Positions 16,641 through 34,552 of a stretch of DNA of 64,000 nt are shown here, piece by piece. Source of the stretch: Cacajao melanocephalus (lineage: Eukaryota > Chordata > Mammalia > Primates > Pitheciidae); assembly GCA_963573385.1 (NCBI GenBank), contig CAUYLG010038249.1, positions 1 through 64,000 of the forward strand. The letters are read 5' to 3'. The first letter of the stretch is position 1. The number at the start of each line of letters is the position of its first letter. The notes under the pieces are model-generated. The model saw only the letters and a program-made list of their open reading frames with translations, was not told where the DNA came from and did not search any database. Position numbers and translations under genes: made by a program.

Positions 16641-16917
16641 TTTTTTTTTTTTTCTTTTTGTGAGACAAGGTCTCCCTGTCACCAAGGCTGGAGTGCAGTG
16701 ACACTACCATAACTCACTGCAGCCTCAACCTCTCTGGATCCCAAGTAGCTGGAACTACAGGTGTGTACTACCATGCATGGCTAATTTTGTATTTTTTGTG
16801 GAGATGACGTTTCACCCTGTTACCCAGGCTGGTCTCAAACTCCTGGGCTCCAGTGATCCACTTGCCTTGGCCTCCCAAAATGCTGAAGTTTCAGGCATGA
16901 GCCATCAGGCCCAGCCT
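16641..16917 (-). mobile_element. Alu with small deletion
   Basis: T-tail then 'gagacaaggtctccctgtc' to 'gccatcaggcccagcc', lacking part of the right monomer. Confidence 0.9.
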
Positions 16918-16963
16918 GCAAAATCTGTAAAGCAGTAGCTATCACAATTATGGCCACTATAGC

Positions 16964-17271
16964 CTTTTTTTTTTTTTTTTTTTTTTTTTTAGACAGAGTC
17001 TCCCTCTGTCGCCCAGGCTGCAGTGCAGTGGTGTGATCTCAGCTCACTGCAACCTCTGCCTCCCAGGTTCAAGCAACTCTCCTGCCTCAAGCCTCCCAAA
17101 CAGTTGGGATTACAGGTGCGAGCTACCACACCTGGCTAATTTTTGTATTTTTGTACAGACAGGGTTTCACCATGTTGGCCAGGCTGGTCTTGAACTCCTG
17201 ACCTCAAGTGATCTGCCCGGCTCAGCCTCCCAAAGTGTTGAGATTACAGGCATGAACCACCATGCCTGGCC
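16964..17271 (-). mobile_element. Alu
   Basis: About 28-nt T-tail and complete dimer. Confidence 0.93.
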
Positions 17272-17474
17272 TGTGGCCTTAGTTTATCTGCTGAATGCTA
17301 GAAACAGTTTATGCCAATTTGTAGAAATATGATCAATAAATTATTTCTCATTTCCACTGGTTTTAATGGTCCCATTCATGGATTCAGGGAACCATAGGCT
17401 CCTTGGTGTCGGCTCATCTAATTTCTAGTCTAACACTGAATCCTCCTTTTGCCAGTTATCAAACTTCTGCATGA

Positions 17475-17770
17475 GACTGGGCACAGTAGCTCATGCCTGT
17501 AATTCTAGCACTCTGGGAGGCCAAGGAGGGCGGATTACTTGAGGTCAGGAGTTCAAGACCAGCCTGGCCAAGATGTTGAAACTCTGTCTCTACTAAAAAT
17601 ACAAAAATTAGTTGGGCGTGGTGGTATGCACACACCTGTGGTCCCAGCTACATGCTTGGAGGCTGAGGCAGAATTGCTTGAACCCAGGAGGCTGAGATTG
17701 CAGTGAGCTAAGATTGCATCACTACACTCCAGCCTGGGCAACAGAGCAAGACTCCATCTCAAACAAAAAC
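17475..17770 (+). mobile_element. Alu
   Basis: Dimer starting gactgggcacagtagctcat; a second Alu follows in its tail. Confidence 0.93.
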
Positions 17771-17771
17771 A

Positions 17772-18084
17772 TGCTGGGCACAGTGGCTCACGCCTGTAAT
17801 TCCAGCACTTTGGGAGGCTGAGGTGGGCGGATCACGAGGTCAGGAGATGGAGACCAATCTGGCCAACATAGTGAAACCCCATCTCTATTAAAAATACAAA
17901 AAAACTTAGCTGAGCGTGGTGCCGCACACATGTAGTCTCAGCTACTCAGGAGGCTGAGGCAGGAGAATTGCTTGAACCCAGGAGGTGAAGAATTGCTGAG
18001 ATTGCAGTGAGCCAAGATCTCAACACTGCACTATACAGACTGGGCGACAGTGTGAGACTCCGTCTCAAACAAAAACAAAAACAA
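17772..18084 (+). mobile_element. Alu
   Basis: Dimer starting gctgggcacagtggctcac, tail ending (CAAAAA)n. Confidence 0.93.
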
Positions 18085-18271
18085 TCCACCTCTTTCTCAA
18101 AGGAAACCTATTGTTGGCCATCTGGATTTCCTTAGACTGAGCCAAAATCTGTCTCCTTTTATAAGGGTATGGACAAGGCCCCAGCCTATTAAGTTTCATC
18201 CCGGGAATATTTGCCTGTGAGCTATAAACTGACTTAGTTTTCAGACCAGCCTTTCCTCTCCAGGTTTTTCA

Positions 18272-18500
18272 TGTTTTTTTTTTTATAGACACAGTCTTGC
18301 CCTGTAACCTGGGTTAGTGCAGTGGTGCAGTCAAACTCACTGCAGCCTCAAACTCCTGGGCTCAAGCTATCCTCCCACTCAGCCTCCTGAGGAGCTGGAA
18401 CTATAAGAGCACACCAGGCCTTTTTTTTTTTTTTTTTTTTTGTTTGTAGAAAAGGGGTCTCACTATGTTGCCCAGGCTGGTCTTGAAATTCTGGGTTCAG
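18272..18500 (-). mobile_element. Outer old Alu, left block of a nest
   Basis: Minus-strand AluJ-like element from its T-tail to 'cttgaaattctgggttca', where it is interrupted; it resumes at about 19303-19375. Confidence 0.88.
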
Positions 18501-18501
18501 G

Positions 18502-18950
18502 GCCAGGTGCGATGACTAATGCCTGTAATCCCAGCACTTTCAGAGACCAAGGCAGGCGAATCATAAGGTCAGGAGTTGGAGACCATCCTGGTTAAGATGG
18601 TGAATCCTTGCCAGGCGCGGTGGCTCACGCCTGTAATCCCAGCACTTTGGAAGGCTGAGGCGGGTGGATCACTTGAGGTCAGGAGTTCGACATCAGCCTG
18701 GCCAACATGGTGAAACCCCATCTCTCTAAAACAACAACAACAACAACAACAAAATGATGAATCCTTGTCTGTACTTTAAAAAATACAAAAACTTAGCTGG
18801 GCATGGTGGCACATGCCTGTAGTTCTAGCTACTCGGGTGGCTGAGGCAGGAGAATCACTTTAACCTGGGAGGTGGAGGTTGCAGTGAGCCAAGATGAAGC
18901 CACTGCACTCCAGCTTTGGTGAAAGAGCAAGACTCCATCTCAAATTAAAA
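18502..18950 (+). mobile_element. Alu inserted in the outer Alu and itself interrupted
   Basis: Plus-strand dimer starting gggccaggtgcgatgactaa. Interrupted at 18610-18757 by another Alu piece. Its flanks (gaaattctggg and gaaatcctg) look like a target-site duplication. Confidence 0.88.
18610..18757 (+). mobile_element. Innermost Alu monomer of the nest
   Basis: Starts ccaggcgcggtggctcacg and ends in (CAA)n. Flanked by TGAATCCTTG at about 18600-18609 and 18763-18772, a target-site duplication. Confidence 0.9.
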
Positions 18951-18960
18951 AAGAAATCCT

Positions 18961-19288
<328 letters not shown>

Positions 19289-19302
19289 AAAGAAATCCTG
19301 GA

Positions 19303-19375
19303 TAGCTCAAGTGATCCACGTGGCTCAGCCTCCCAAAGTGCTGAGATTACAGGCATGAACCATCATGCCTGGCCT
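19303..19375 (-). mobile_element. Outer old Alu, right block
   Basis: 'gctcaagtgatccacgtggc' to 'ccatcatgcctggcc': the remaining 5' end of the Alu begun at 18272. Confidence 0.88.
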
Positions 19376-19380
19376 AGCCT

Positions 19381-20510
<1,130 letters not shown>

Positions 20511-20516
20511 CAATAC

Positions 20517-21266
<750 letters not shown>

Positions 21267-21280
21267 CCCCACCCCAGTAC

Positions 21281-21588
21281 ATTTTATTTATTTATTACTG
21301 ATTGATTGAGACGGAGTCTCGTTTTGTTGCCCAGACTGGAGTGCAGTGGCCTGAACTCAGCTCACTGCAACCTCTGCCTCCCAAGTTGAAGCGATTCTCC
21401 CGCCTCAGCCTCCTGAGTAGTTGAGATTATAGGCATGTGCCCCAGACCCAGCTAAATTTTTGTAGCTTTTGTAGACAGAGGGTTTTGCCACGTTGCCCAG
21501 GTTGCTCTCGAACTCCTGGTCTCAAGCCGTCTGCCCCCTTCAGCCTCCCAAACTTCTAGGATCAGTGGCGTGTGCTACTGAGCCTGGC
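21281..21588 (-). mobile_element. Alu
   Basis: Diverged dimer with a (TTTA)n-type tail, ends gctactgagcctggcc. Confidence 0.92.
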
Positions 21589-21685
21589 CTTAACTTTTAC
21601 TAGGTTTTGCTTCCCTTTTTCCTTGCAATTTAATTGTTGAAGAAGCTGGGGTTGTTTTATGGTTTGAGGGTCTGGAGTTTACTGA

Positions 21686-21999
<314 letters not shown>

Positions 22000-22061
22000 A
22001 TCCCCATAGTTTCATTTAACATATTTCTCTGTGCAAAGATTCCTTTAAAAATATTTATTTA

Positions 22062-22216
22062 GGGCTGCACAAGGTGGCTCACAGCTGTAATCTCAGCTAC
22101 TCAAGAGGGTGATGCAGGAGGATCCCTTGAGCCCAGGAGTTCACGGCTATGATCATACCATGGCACTCCAGCCTGGGGCTAAGGAGCAGGATCCTGTCTC
22201 TAAAAAAAAAAAAAAA
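22062..22216 (+). mobile_element. Alu with large internal deletion
   Basis: Starts like an Alu 5' end and jumps to 'actcaagagggtgatgcagg' of the right monomer; A-tail 22202-22216. Confidence 0.85.
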
Positions 22217-22560
<344 letters not shown>

Positions 22561-22938
22561 TACAGGTACAGGTAGTGGTTTTGGTGAAATTGTGAAGGTG
22601 GCAGGTATGAGTTTGGGAAACGCTTTGGGAAATACTGTCCCTCATGTGCCAAGGTGTACAATCCTTCACCTCCACCATGAATGCTTTTTCTTCATTCAGA
22701 ATCTTCAAATCCTGTGTGAAAACAAAGATTGATAAAGAGCAGCCTCTCCTTCCTCAAACTTCTGAATACAGAGACTTAGGCACTCTCTGGCTGGTTCCTT
22801 CAGGACCTTGAGGTCTTCAAGACCTGCATCCGACTGCCTTTGTCCACTTCCCTGTTCATTAACATTTCCATTAGGAGCTGGGCTTCTAAATCAAAACACA
22901 AATGTAAGCCTGATCCTGTGCTATCTCTTGCTATCTGT
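22561..22938. other. Unique intergenic sequence
   Basis: Single-copy; short open frames only, nothing recognised. Confidence 0.5.
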
Positions 22939-23248
<310 letters not shown>

Positions 23249-23481
23249 AAACCTGTGCTATCTCTTAGCAGTGCTAATAAAAGGATTGGTGCAACAAATT
23301 TCTAAAATGCAGTTTTAAATGTCAGTTTTATTTTTTCCTCATTGATGCAGAAGATAGCTTACTGTAACATCAAGTCTTTGAAATGAAAATAAGAACACAA
23401 AACCATTGTAAAGCAAATAAAATATGCAATCATGACAACACTTTGTCAATTTAAGAAGCTTGAAAAAGGAATACGACATCC

Positions 23482-23619
23482 AGCTTTTGTATTTTTTAAA
23501 ATAGAGACAAGGTTTCACGACGTCAGTCAGGCTGGTCTCAAACTCCTGATTTCAGGTATCTACCCACTTCGACCTCCCAAACTGCTGGGATTACAAGCGT
23601 GAGCCACGATTCCTGTCCT
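23482..23619 (-). mobile_element. Alu left-monomer fragment
   Basis: 'tttgtattttttaaaatag' to 'gagccacgattcctgtcc'; diverged. Confidence 0.85.
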
Positions 23620-23724
23620 GTCCTTGGACTTCAGTAGAAGTTTTTCTTGTAAGGTGATGGTTGTATTATTTAACGGTATAGGGAAGAACAAAGAGGAGTC
23701 TTGCCCATCAAGAAAAGGGGTGTA

Positions 23725-24019
<295 letters not shown>

Positions 24020-24357
24020 GGAAGGGGGTGTTACTGATAAAGGACTAAAGTGTGTGTGTGTGTTTTTCCTGAAACCTGTTTGCTCTATGGTTATATGATG
24101 GTTATGACACATGCTTACTGCAGGCCATGCTATATAGTCTCATCTATGTAGTGCCCACAATATCATAGACATTATCTACTATGAAAAAAGAGAAGTAACA
24201 AAAGGGCTCCTGGTTGATGGAGCCTCCTACTGAGCCAGGACTGCACTGCACTGTACTGCAACCTGCCTCCATGTCCAACACAGCTTCCAGAGAGTTCCAT
24301 CAGGTGCTTAAAATGCACTAAGCAAGACTAGCCCTTCTGGATTGTTTCTCTTCTCTC
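24020..24357. other. Unique intergenic sequence with short GT repeat
   Basis: (GT)n at about 24051-24064; otherwise nothing recognised. Confidence 0.5.
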
Positions 24358-24655
24358 TCTTTTTTTTTATTGAGACAGAGTTTCGTTCTTGTTGCCCAGG
24401 CTGGGGTTCAGTGGCGCAATCTCGGCTTACTGCAAACTCTGCCCTCTAGGCTCAAGTGATCCTCCCCACTCAGCCTCCTAAGTAGCTGGGATTACAGGCA
24501 GCTGCCATCACTCCCAGCTAATTTTTGTATTTTTAGTAGAGACGGGGTTTTGCCATGTTAGCCAGACTGGTGTTGAACTCTGGACCTCAAGTGATCCACT
24601 TGCCTTGACCTGCCAAAGTCTTGGGATTACAGGCAAGAGCAACTGTACCTGGCTA
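24358..24655 (-). mobile_element. Alu
   Basis: Complete dimer ending 'gcaactgtacctggc'. Confidence 0.93.
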
Positions 24656-24909
24656 TTATATATGTTTCTAGAAGATGTGATAATCTTTATTTATTTTTTT
24701 TTTAAAGAAAGCATACTACAGATATGCACCTATTAAAAATTGAAATGTTCACTTAGGTGTTTTATTTGGCATGAAGTCTGAAGGGTTTATTAAATATATA
24801 CTTAAATGCTTGACTCCAAAGGTTTTAAAATACTTTAATGAAAAAATAAATAAATATACTATATTAATGATCTAAGTACAAGCAATAGAAAGGAAAAAAA
24901 CAGAAAGCA

Positions 24910-25206
24910 AATTTTTTTTTTTTTTGAAACGGAGTTTCACTCTTATTGCCCAGGCTGGAGTGCAAATCTCGGCTCACCACAACCTCTGCCTACTGGGTTC
25001 AAGCAATTCTTCTGCCTCAGCCTCCCAAGTAGCTGGAACTACAGGTGTGCACCACAATGCCCAGCTAATTTTTGTATTTTTAGTAGAGATAGGGTTTCAC
25101 CATGTTGACCAGGATGGTCTTGATCTCTTGACCTCGTGATCCACCCGGCTCGGCCTCCCAAAGTGCTGGGATTATAGATTATAGGCGTGAGCCACCGCGC
25201 CCGGCC
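24910..25206 (-). mobile_element. Alu
   Basis: Dimer with a short deletion in the right monomer; ends ccaccgcgcccggcc. Confidence 0.93.
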
Positions 25207-25335
25207 TTTTTTTTTTTTTTTTTTGATGGGGTTTCATCATGTTGGTCAGGCTGGTCTCAAACTCCCGACATCAGGTGACCCATCTCAGCCTCCCAAAGTG
25301 CTGGGATTACAAGCATGAGCCACCACGCCTGGCCT
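25207..25335 (-). mobile_element. Alu left-monomer fragment
   Basis: T-run then 'gatggggtttcatcatgttg' to 'ccaccacgcctggcc'. Confidence 0.88.
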
Positions 25336-25399
25336 GAAAGCAAATATTTTCATAGGGGAGAAGAAATCTGAATGTATATGTAATATTAAGGAGGATAAG

Positions 25400-25606
25400 A
25401 AATTAATTAAACGAGGGGTGGTCGGGGAGGGAGAACATGAGGAAAAATAGCTAATGCATGCTGGATTTAATACCTAGGTGATGGGTTGACAGATGTAGCA
25501 AACCACCATGGCACATGTTTCCCTATGTAACAAAACCTTCATATCCTGCACATGTACCCTGGAACTTAAAATTTACAAAAAGAGAAAAAGAAAAAAAAAT
25601 AATTTA
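25400..25606 (+). mobile_element. L1 3'-end fragment
   Basis: Typical L1 3' UTR end: 'gggagggagaacatgagg', 'taatacctaggtgatgggtt', 'accaccatggcacatgt', 'ctgcacatgtaccctggaac', then A-rich tail. Confidence 0.92.
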
Positions 25607-25624
25607 AGCAAAATGGTTATCTTC

Positions 25625-25931
25625 GGCCAGCACAGTGGGTCATACCTGCAATCCCAGCACTTTGGGAGACCGAGGTGGGCAGATCACTTAAGACCAGGAA
25701 TTCAAGACCAGCCTGGCCATCATGGCAAAACCATGTCTCTACTAAAAGAGAAATACAAAAAAATTAGCTGGGAATGGTGGCACATTCCTATAATTCCAGC
25801 TACTTGGGTCGCTCAGGTACAAGAAGCACTTGTAGGAGTGCTTCTTGTACCTGAGGCTGCAGTGAGCCAAGATGGCACCACTGCACTCCAGCCTGGGCAA
25901 CAGAGTGAGACTCTGTTTCAAAAAAAAAAAG
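25625..25931 (+). mobile_element. Alu carrying a long perfect hairpin
   Basis: Full-length by its ends (ggccagcacagtgggtcat start, A-tail end), but part of the right monomer is replaced by an inverted repeat (25812-25855). Confidence 0.93.
25812..25855. repeat. 19-bp perfect inverted repeat, 6-nt loop
   Basis: CTCAGGTACAAGAAGCACT (25812-25830), loop TGTAGG, exact reverse complement at 25837-25855. This is not part of any Alu consensus. Confidence 0.95.
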
Positions 25932-25954
25932 TTACTTTAATATGTTTGGGCTTA

Positions 25955-26236
<282 letters not shown>

Positions 26237-26652
26237 ATATTTCCCACTTTGGTTTGGGCTTCTGAAAAAAATAAAGACACTTCTTTCTGCCTATCCTTAC
26301 TATGTAATCCTCCGCCAAGTCCTTGCCTCTGTATATGAATACATCTAACAACATTATCATGAAAAATCTATGCCAGAAATATGATTAATTCCACCCACAG
26401 GTGATGTTTTCTGATTGTATTTCTCAAGGCAAACAGCCCCAACAATAACATGTATTGAAAGCTACAGAAATATACAGATAGACAGAAAAGGACTCAGACT
26501 GTCTAAGTAGTAAAGTTTGTGCAGAACTAGAAACAGAAATCCACCTGGGTCAGAGGTATAGGGTAAATTTCTCTTGCTGAGGCTCAGGTTTCTCCTTGAT
26601 GCATGTTTAATGGCCCACCTAAGTTCAAGCGCAGGAGCATCTTTCTTCTTTG
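26237..26652 (-). other. TTC9C: TTC9C 3' UTR / downstream sequence
   Basis: Unique sequence directly following the TTC9C stop codon on the minus strand. No AATAAA is seen on the minus strand; an ATTAAA variant lies at about 26607-26612, 40 nt after the stop. Where the transcript ends is not resolved. Confidence 0.5.
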
Positions 26653-26747
26653 TTAACCAAACATGCCCAGGTAGAGTTGCTTCTCTTTTCTATGGTAGCT
26701 GCTGAGTTCTGACTGTGTTAGCTGGAGGTACCGCCGGACGTTGGCAT
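26653..26747 (-). CDS. TTC9C: TTC9C terminal coding exon (rest of gene not found in window)
   Basis: Translates on the minus strand to DANVRRYLQLTQSELSSYHR followed by KEKQLYLGMFG and a stop, which I recognise as the C-terminus (about residues 141-171) of tetratricopeptide repeat protein 9C, a small cytoplasmic TPR protein. A good acceptor precedes it (pyrimidine-rich, ..CTTCCAAG| at 26748), with the first codon split after one base, so it is a true exon and not a processed copy. It is convergent with ZBTB3, as in human. The upstream exons, which encode the TPR repeats, should lie at higher coordinates, but no matching sequence is recognisable from 26.75 to 64 kb. The exon itself is intact; whether it is still joined to a working gene is doubtful. 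Confidence 0.85.
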
Positions 26748-26807
26748 CTTGGAAGATGATAGAGAAGCAATTAGAAACAGAGTTAAGACCATAATTGTAC
26801 CTCGTGA

Positions 26808-27125
<318 letters not shown>

Positions 27126-27439
27126 TTTTTTTTTTTTTTTTTGAGACAGAGTTTCATTCTTCTTTCCCAGGCTGGAGTACAATGGTCCAATCTCGGCTCA
27201 CCACAACCTCTGCCTCCCAGGTTCAAGCAATTGCCTCCCGGGTTCAACCAATTTTCCTGCCTCAGCCTCCCAAGTAGCTGGGAGTACAGGCATGTACCAC
27301 CATGCCCAGATAATTTTTGTATTTTTAGTAGAGATGCTGTTTCTCCATGTTGGTCAGGCTGCTCTTGAACTCTTGACCTCAGGTGATCTGCCTGCCTTGG
27401 TCTCCCAAAGTGCCGGGCCGTTAGCCACCACACACAGCC
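27126..27439 (-). mobile_element. Alu with short internal duplication
   Basis: Dimer in which 'gcctccc.ggttcaa.caatt' occurs twice in tandem near 27210-27252; 5' end partly deleted (tgccgggccgttagccacc). Confidence 0.92.
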
Positions 27440-27449
27440 ACATGGTCCT

Positions 27450-27739
<290 letters not shown>

Positions 27740-27767
27740 CACATGCTCACATTTTTAAATCTTTCCA

Positions 27768-28242
<475 letters not shown>

Positions 28243-28299
28243 CAAGATCCAAATATATCATGACCATTCTATGCAATAGTAACTCTCATTAATTAATAA

Positions 28300-28638
<339 letters not shown>

Positions 28639-28714
28639 ACGGTGCTAATTTTTTTTTTTTTGGCTGCTAATTTTATAATGAAAGGAAGATCGGTGAAATA
28701 GTTACCATTAAAGT

Positions 28715-28885
28715 AGAGCCTCTTGTGGGTGGGGGGCTAGGGGAGAGATAGCATTAGGACAAATTTCTAACGTAGATGACAGGATGCAGCAAACCACCAT
28801 GGCACGTATATGGCTATGTAACAAACGTTCTGCACATGTACCCCAGAAATTAAAGTATAATAAAAAAATTAAATTATAATAATTT
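28715..28885 (+). mobile_element. L1 3'-end fragment
   Basis: 'tgtgggtggggggctagggg' to 'gcacatgtaccccagaaatt' and an A/T-rich tail. Confidence 0.9.
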
Positions 28886-29365
28886 TTTAAAAATAGAGCC
28901 TTTAAAGATACTATTCATGTAGGTGACAGTTAATCTATGTACTTGAAGGTGAGAAACATGAACAAATGGCTCATATTTTATATCTTTAGAAATTCCTAAT
29001 GTCTTTCCCAGTCATTTAGATTAGTGAGATTTTACTGCAGTGCTACACATCTGAGGACTCTGCTACTAGTATCCGATGGCTACTGTAAGCCAGAATGCAA
29101 AAGGGAGACAATTTTCAGTGCTCAACCAACCAACACAGGAATGAGTCTCTCATCTTCTTCACAATTTCCTTTTTGCCTTGGAAACAAAGTAAGTCTCAAA
29201 TTCTCTCTCAGCAGGCCTGCCCCTTTTCTAGGTCACACCTGGGGTTAGCTGAGCTAAAGGATAAAAATGATAGTGAAAGCAAATGCCAGACCCCAGTTGG
29301 AGAACTGGCAGAATGAGGATTATCGAGTGTATTTATTGGCATTTATGCATCCTATTCCAGTCACT
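28886..29365. other. Unique sequence
   Basis: Single-copy, moderately AT-rich; no exon recognised. Confidence 0.5.
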
Positions 29366-29373
29366 CTGTTTAA

Positions 29374-30590
<1,217 letters not shown>

Positions 30591-30592
30591 GT

Positions 30593-31169
<577 letters not shown>

Positions 31170-31211
31170 CCAGTCACACTTAAGACTAGGAACTGAACTT
31201 GAAAACACCAC

Positions 31212-31308
31212 TTTTTTGTTGTTGTTTCTTGGAGACAGTCTTGCTCTGTTGCCCAGGCTGGAATTTAGTGGTGCAATCTTGGCTCACTGCAACCTGTGCC
31301 TCCTGGGT
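31212..31308 (-). mobile_element. Alu, right end only, truncated at an L1
   Basis: T/G-rich tail, 'ggagacagtcttgctctgtt' to 'aacctgtgcctcctgggtt', where L1 sequence begins. The missing part does not reappear after the L1. Confidence 0.9.
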
Positions 31309-31932
31309 TTTTTATTTTTTATTTTTATTTTCAATTGCATTTTAGGTTTTGGGGTACATGTGAAGAACATGCAAGATTGTTGCATAGGTATACACATGGC
31401 AGTGTGATTTGCTGCCTTCCTCCCCATCACCTATATCTGGCATTTCTCCCCATGCTATCTCTCCCCAACTCTCCACCCTCTGCTGTCCCTCCCATATTTC
31501 CCCCCAACAGACCCCAGAGTGTGATGCTCCCCTCCCTGTGTCCATGTGTTCTCATAGTTCAACACCCGCCTATGAGTAAGAACATGCAGTGTTTGACTTT
31601 CTGTTCTTGTGTCAGTTTGCTGAGAATGATGGTTTCCAGGTTCATCCATGTCCCTACAAAGGACACGAACTCATCGTTTTTTATGGCTGCATAGTATTCC
31701 ATGGTGTATATGTGCCACATTTTCCCTGTCCAGTCTATCATCGAAGGGCATTTGGGTTGGTTCCAGGTCTTTGCTATTGTAAACAGTGCTGCAATGAACA
31801 TTCGTGTGCATGTGTCCTTATAGTGGAATGATTTATAATCCTTTGGATATATACTCAGTAATGGGATTGCTGGGTCAAATGGAATTTCTATTTCTATGTC
31901 CTTGAGGAATTGCCACACTGTCTTGAGAACTT
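31309..31932 (-). mobile_element. L1 3' end, 5'-truncated
   Basis: Minus-strand primate L1, from the poly-T tail through the 3' UTR and the ORF2 C-terminal region (for example 'atggctgcatagtattccat', 'attgctgggtcaaatgg'), ending near 31932. About 620 bp. Confidence 0.93.
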
Positions 31933-31934
31933 AT

Positions 31935-32140
31935 ATTTTTACATAACTTTGTAGTTTATAAAATGCTTTCACATAAAATGCTACACAACTCCTCCTTCTT
32001 TTGATGAAGGAACTTAAGCTCAGAGAAGTTAAAACAACTGTCCTGACATCTTATCACTAATGAATAGTTGTACCAGAATAAACAATTTGCAAGATCCAAG
32101 TTGGAGCTGTTCCTGTCACATCCCAGTGCTCCCATGACTA
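31935..32140 (-). mobile_element. MIR-like remnant
   Basis: 'ctcagagaagttaaaacaac' and 'cacaaa'-type spacing resemble MIR; the first unit of the AT-rich right half of the window. Confidence 0.5.
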
Positions 32141-33680
32141 TATGGAACACATAGGGCTAATCAAGAAAAAAAGGAGACTCTTCAAAATTCCTATTTTTTT
32201 CTTTCTCTCCTTTCCTCCTCTCTTTCAAACAAAACCAGCATAGCTTCAACCAAAAATGGCATGTCTTCAAGATTGGAAGTGTGAGAATTACAGATGATGG
32301 TGCTCATCAATGTATTAGATGAAGATTGTAGGTTTATGTTTGTGGTCCTTCCTCAGACTGGAAGTAGGTTGGGAACTGGAACTGGTCATGACTTTCAGTC
32401 ATAGAAAGTTCTTCTTTCAGAAACATAAAGGGGATGATCACACTCAGATTTCTGGTGGTACAAATCTAATCACTATGATAAGGATAAGCTGGGGTGGAGA
32501 GGGGTGGGTTGCAGGGCCGTGCGTGGTGTGTGTGTGTGGAGGGGGAGGATAAACTTTCTTCCAATCAACTTGCTTGAAGGCTGTGATTTCATTCAAAGGG
32601 TAAGGTGCTTGTAGACAATGGATCATGTTTCCCAATTCTTTCCATTCCTAGATCCTAGAAAAAAAAATTTTAGATTTTCAGTGATTTTATGAATTTTTAC
32701 CTTTTTCTGGGAAGGCTTTGTGTTGAAATTGCTATCTAGAGATAGCTAGAATGGCCCCATTTTAAACTTTTTAGTTGAAATGATGGAAGTAAATGAATTC
32801 ACCTAAATCTTGATAAATATTTACATAAATAAAGCTGTGTAGTCATTACTTAGACCAGGATATGCAACTTTTCTGTTACTATATAAGGTTCCCATTTTCC
32901 CTTCCCCAGGGACTGGCCCTATTTTAAAACAAAAACTTAGCTGTGATTTTGACCATATCTTTGACTTTCCATTTTGGCTTCTCTTTCACAAAAATTCACT
33001 CCCAGTTTAAAATAGAATATGCTGTGATTATTTAGTAATTATTAATGTCTCTTGTAAACATCTCTTTTTGATTAAATCTGCAAGAAAACACTAATTACAT
33101 TTTATTTGGCATCTATGAATTTAAATGACCAAAGAAAGAGGATTTGGGATACATACCATGAATGTTTTTATTAAACACAAAATATAATAAGTACTTGCAA
33201 ACAAACAGCTAAACCCCAATTGCCTACTGTCCTCCCATTTATCATAGGTTCTAAGCCCACAAAATTGAGGTACTTAATGAAGCCTTCTGTTGGGGAAAAA
33301 ATAATCCTCTTCATCACTTTTTTTGTTGACTTGGTATGTAGTACCTAGCCACAAGTAACGTGGGGAAAGCTACTTTTAGCAATTTTCATTTCATTCAAAC
33401 CAAAGAGAAAATGACTGTGATTCTCCGTTGGGAAGAATAATCAATACTCGGTACCAACACATTGGTGCTAAGTGTAGATGCAGGTCACCAACCCACAAGC
33501 ATATTTACTGTCTCCTTTTACTAAAATTTTAACATTTATGATAATTTTGTAATGCTATTTACTTCACACATTACCTAGTTTCTCAGTAAATTCATTGCTG
33601 AAATATAGAACACGTGTCTAACATAAAATGAGTCACACAGATTGCTTTAGAAAGACCTCTGGCAGTTGCTTTCTAATTAA
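32141..33680. other. Unique AT-rich sequence
   Basis: No gene or element recognised. Short (GT)n near 32526-32537. Confidence 0.5.
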
Positions 33681-34552
33681 AAAGTATGTCATGTTTGCTT
33701 CTGTCTTGCATCTCCATTCTCAGGGAAAACACAGCAGACATGAGTGGAAAAGCAGGTTTTATTCTTAAGCCCCAGAATGGACTCTTGATGGATCAACTTG
33801 AGTCCCATTTCTCAACCAATCACATGACCAAGAGAATGAGATGGAGCAACTGGTCACATTGGGAAATGTGTTCCTCCCTAGATATGGAGGGTTACAGGAG
33901 GGCACTTACTCTACAAAACCACTTGGACAGTGATGGGGCAAATGGTGGTTCCCATGGGAAAGTCTACTGCTCCCAGAAACAGGAAGAGTGGAGGCTCAGC
34001 ATTGGAGTAGGGAGTGGAGAGTGGGGTGAATGGGGAGGGTCAGTCCCAAGGTCAAGTCCCAAGAGCAGGAAGGGCCATTTATAAAGCTGGTGTATTAAGA
34101 CTCACCTGGTTCTCTGAGTGAGTTGTGGGAGGTTGGAGAAGTGATTCTATGTCCCTAACCTCCAAAAATATGAGCAGACCTGGAAAGCTGTATGGATTTT
34201 GTGTGATGTCAATAAGCTACCTATTCCAGTGCCGTTTGCAAAGAAGGTTCTTTAAAAATGTATTTCCCTTTTCCATTCCCTATCCTTGTATCTGCTCATT
34301 AGCAGTCCTGCAAAAGTCCAACCTTTGAATTTGGTTAGAGATATTATCAAAAGGGAACAGATGGCTATTCTCAGCCAATATTTGTTAATTTATTTTTTTC
34401 ACACTCTTCCAAACCATAGTGGAAATTTATCTTATTGAGAACTGACTGAGCTCTTCTAATTCATTTATAAAAACATATGGAAAAAGTTAATTTTAGAAAG
34501 AGGGCAACAGTAAGAATGGTTGTTTTGTGCAATTTTTAAAATACTTGGTTTC
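33681..34552. other. Unassigned, possibly old LTR-derived sequence
   Basis: A 132-codon open frame (33686-34084) has no recognisable domain, and low-complexity Gly/Trp/Glu content near its end; I regard it as chance. Some stretches resemble LTR sequence, but no ends are visible. Confidence 0.3.

Noticed and set aside
33686..34084. 132-codon open frame
   Set aside because: No recognisable domain, no splice or promoter context, in repeat-like sequence.
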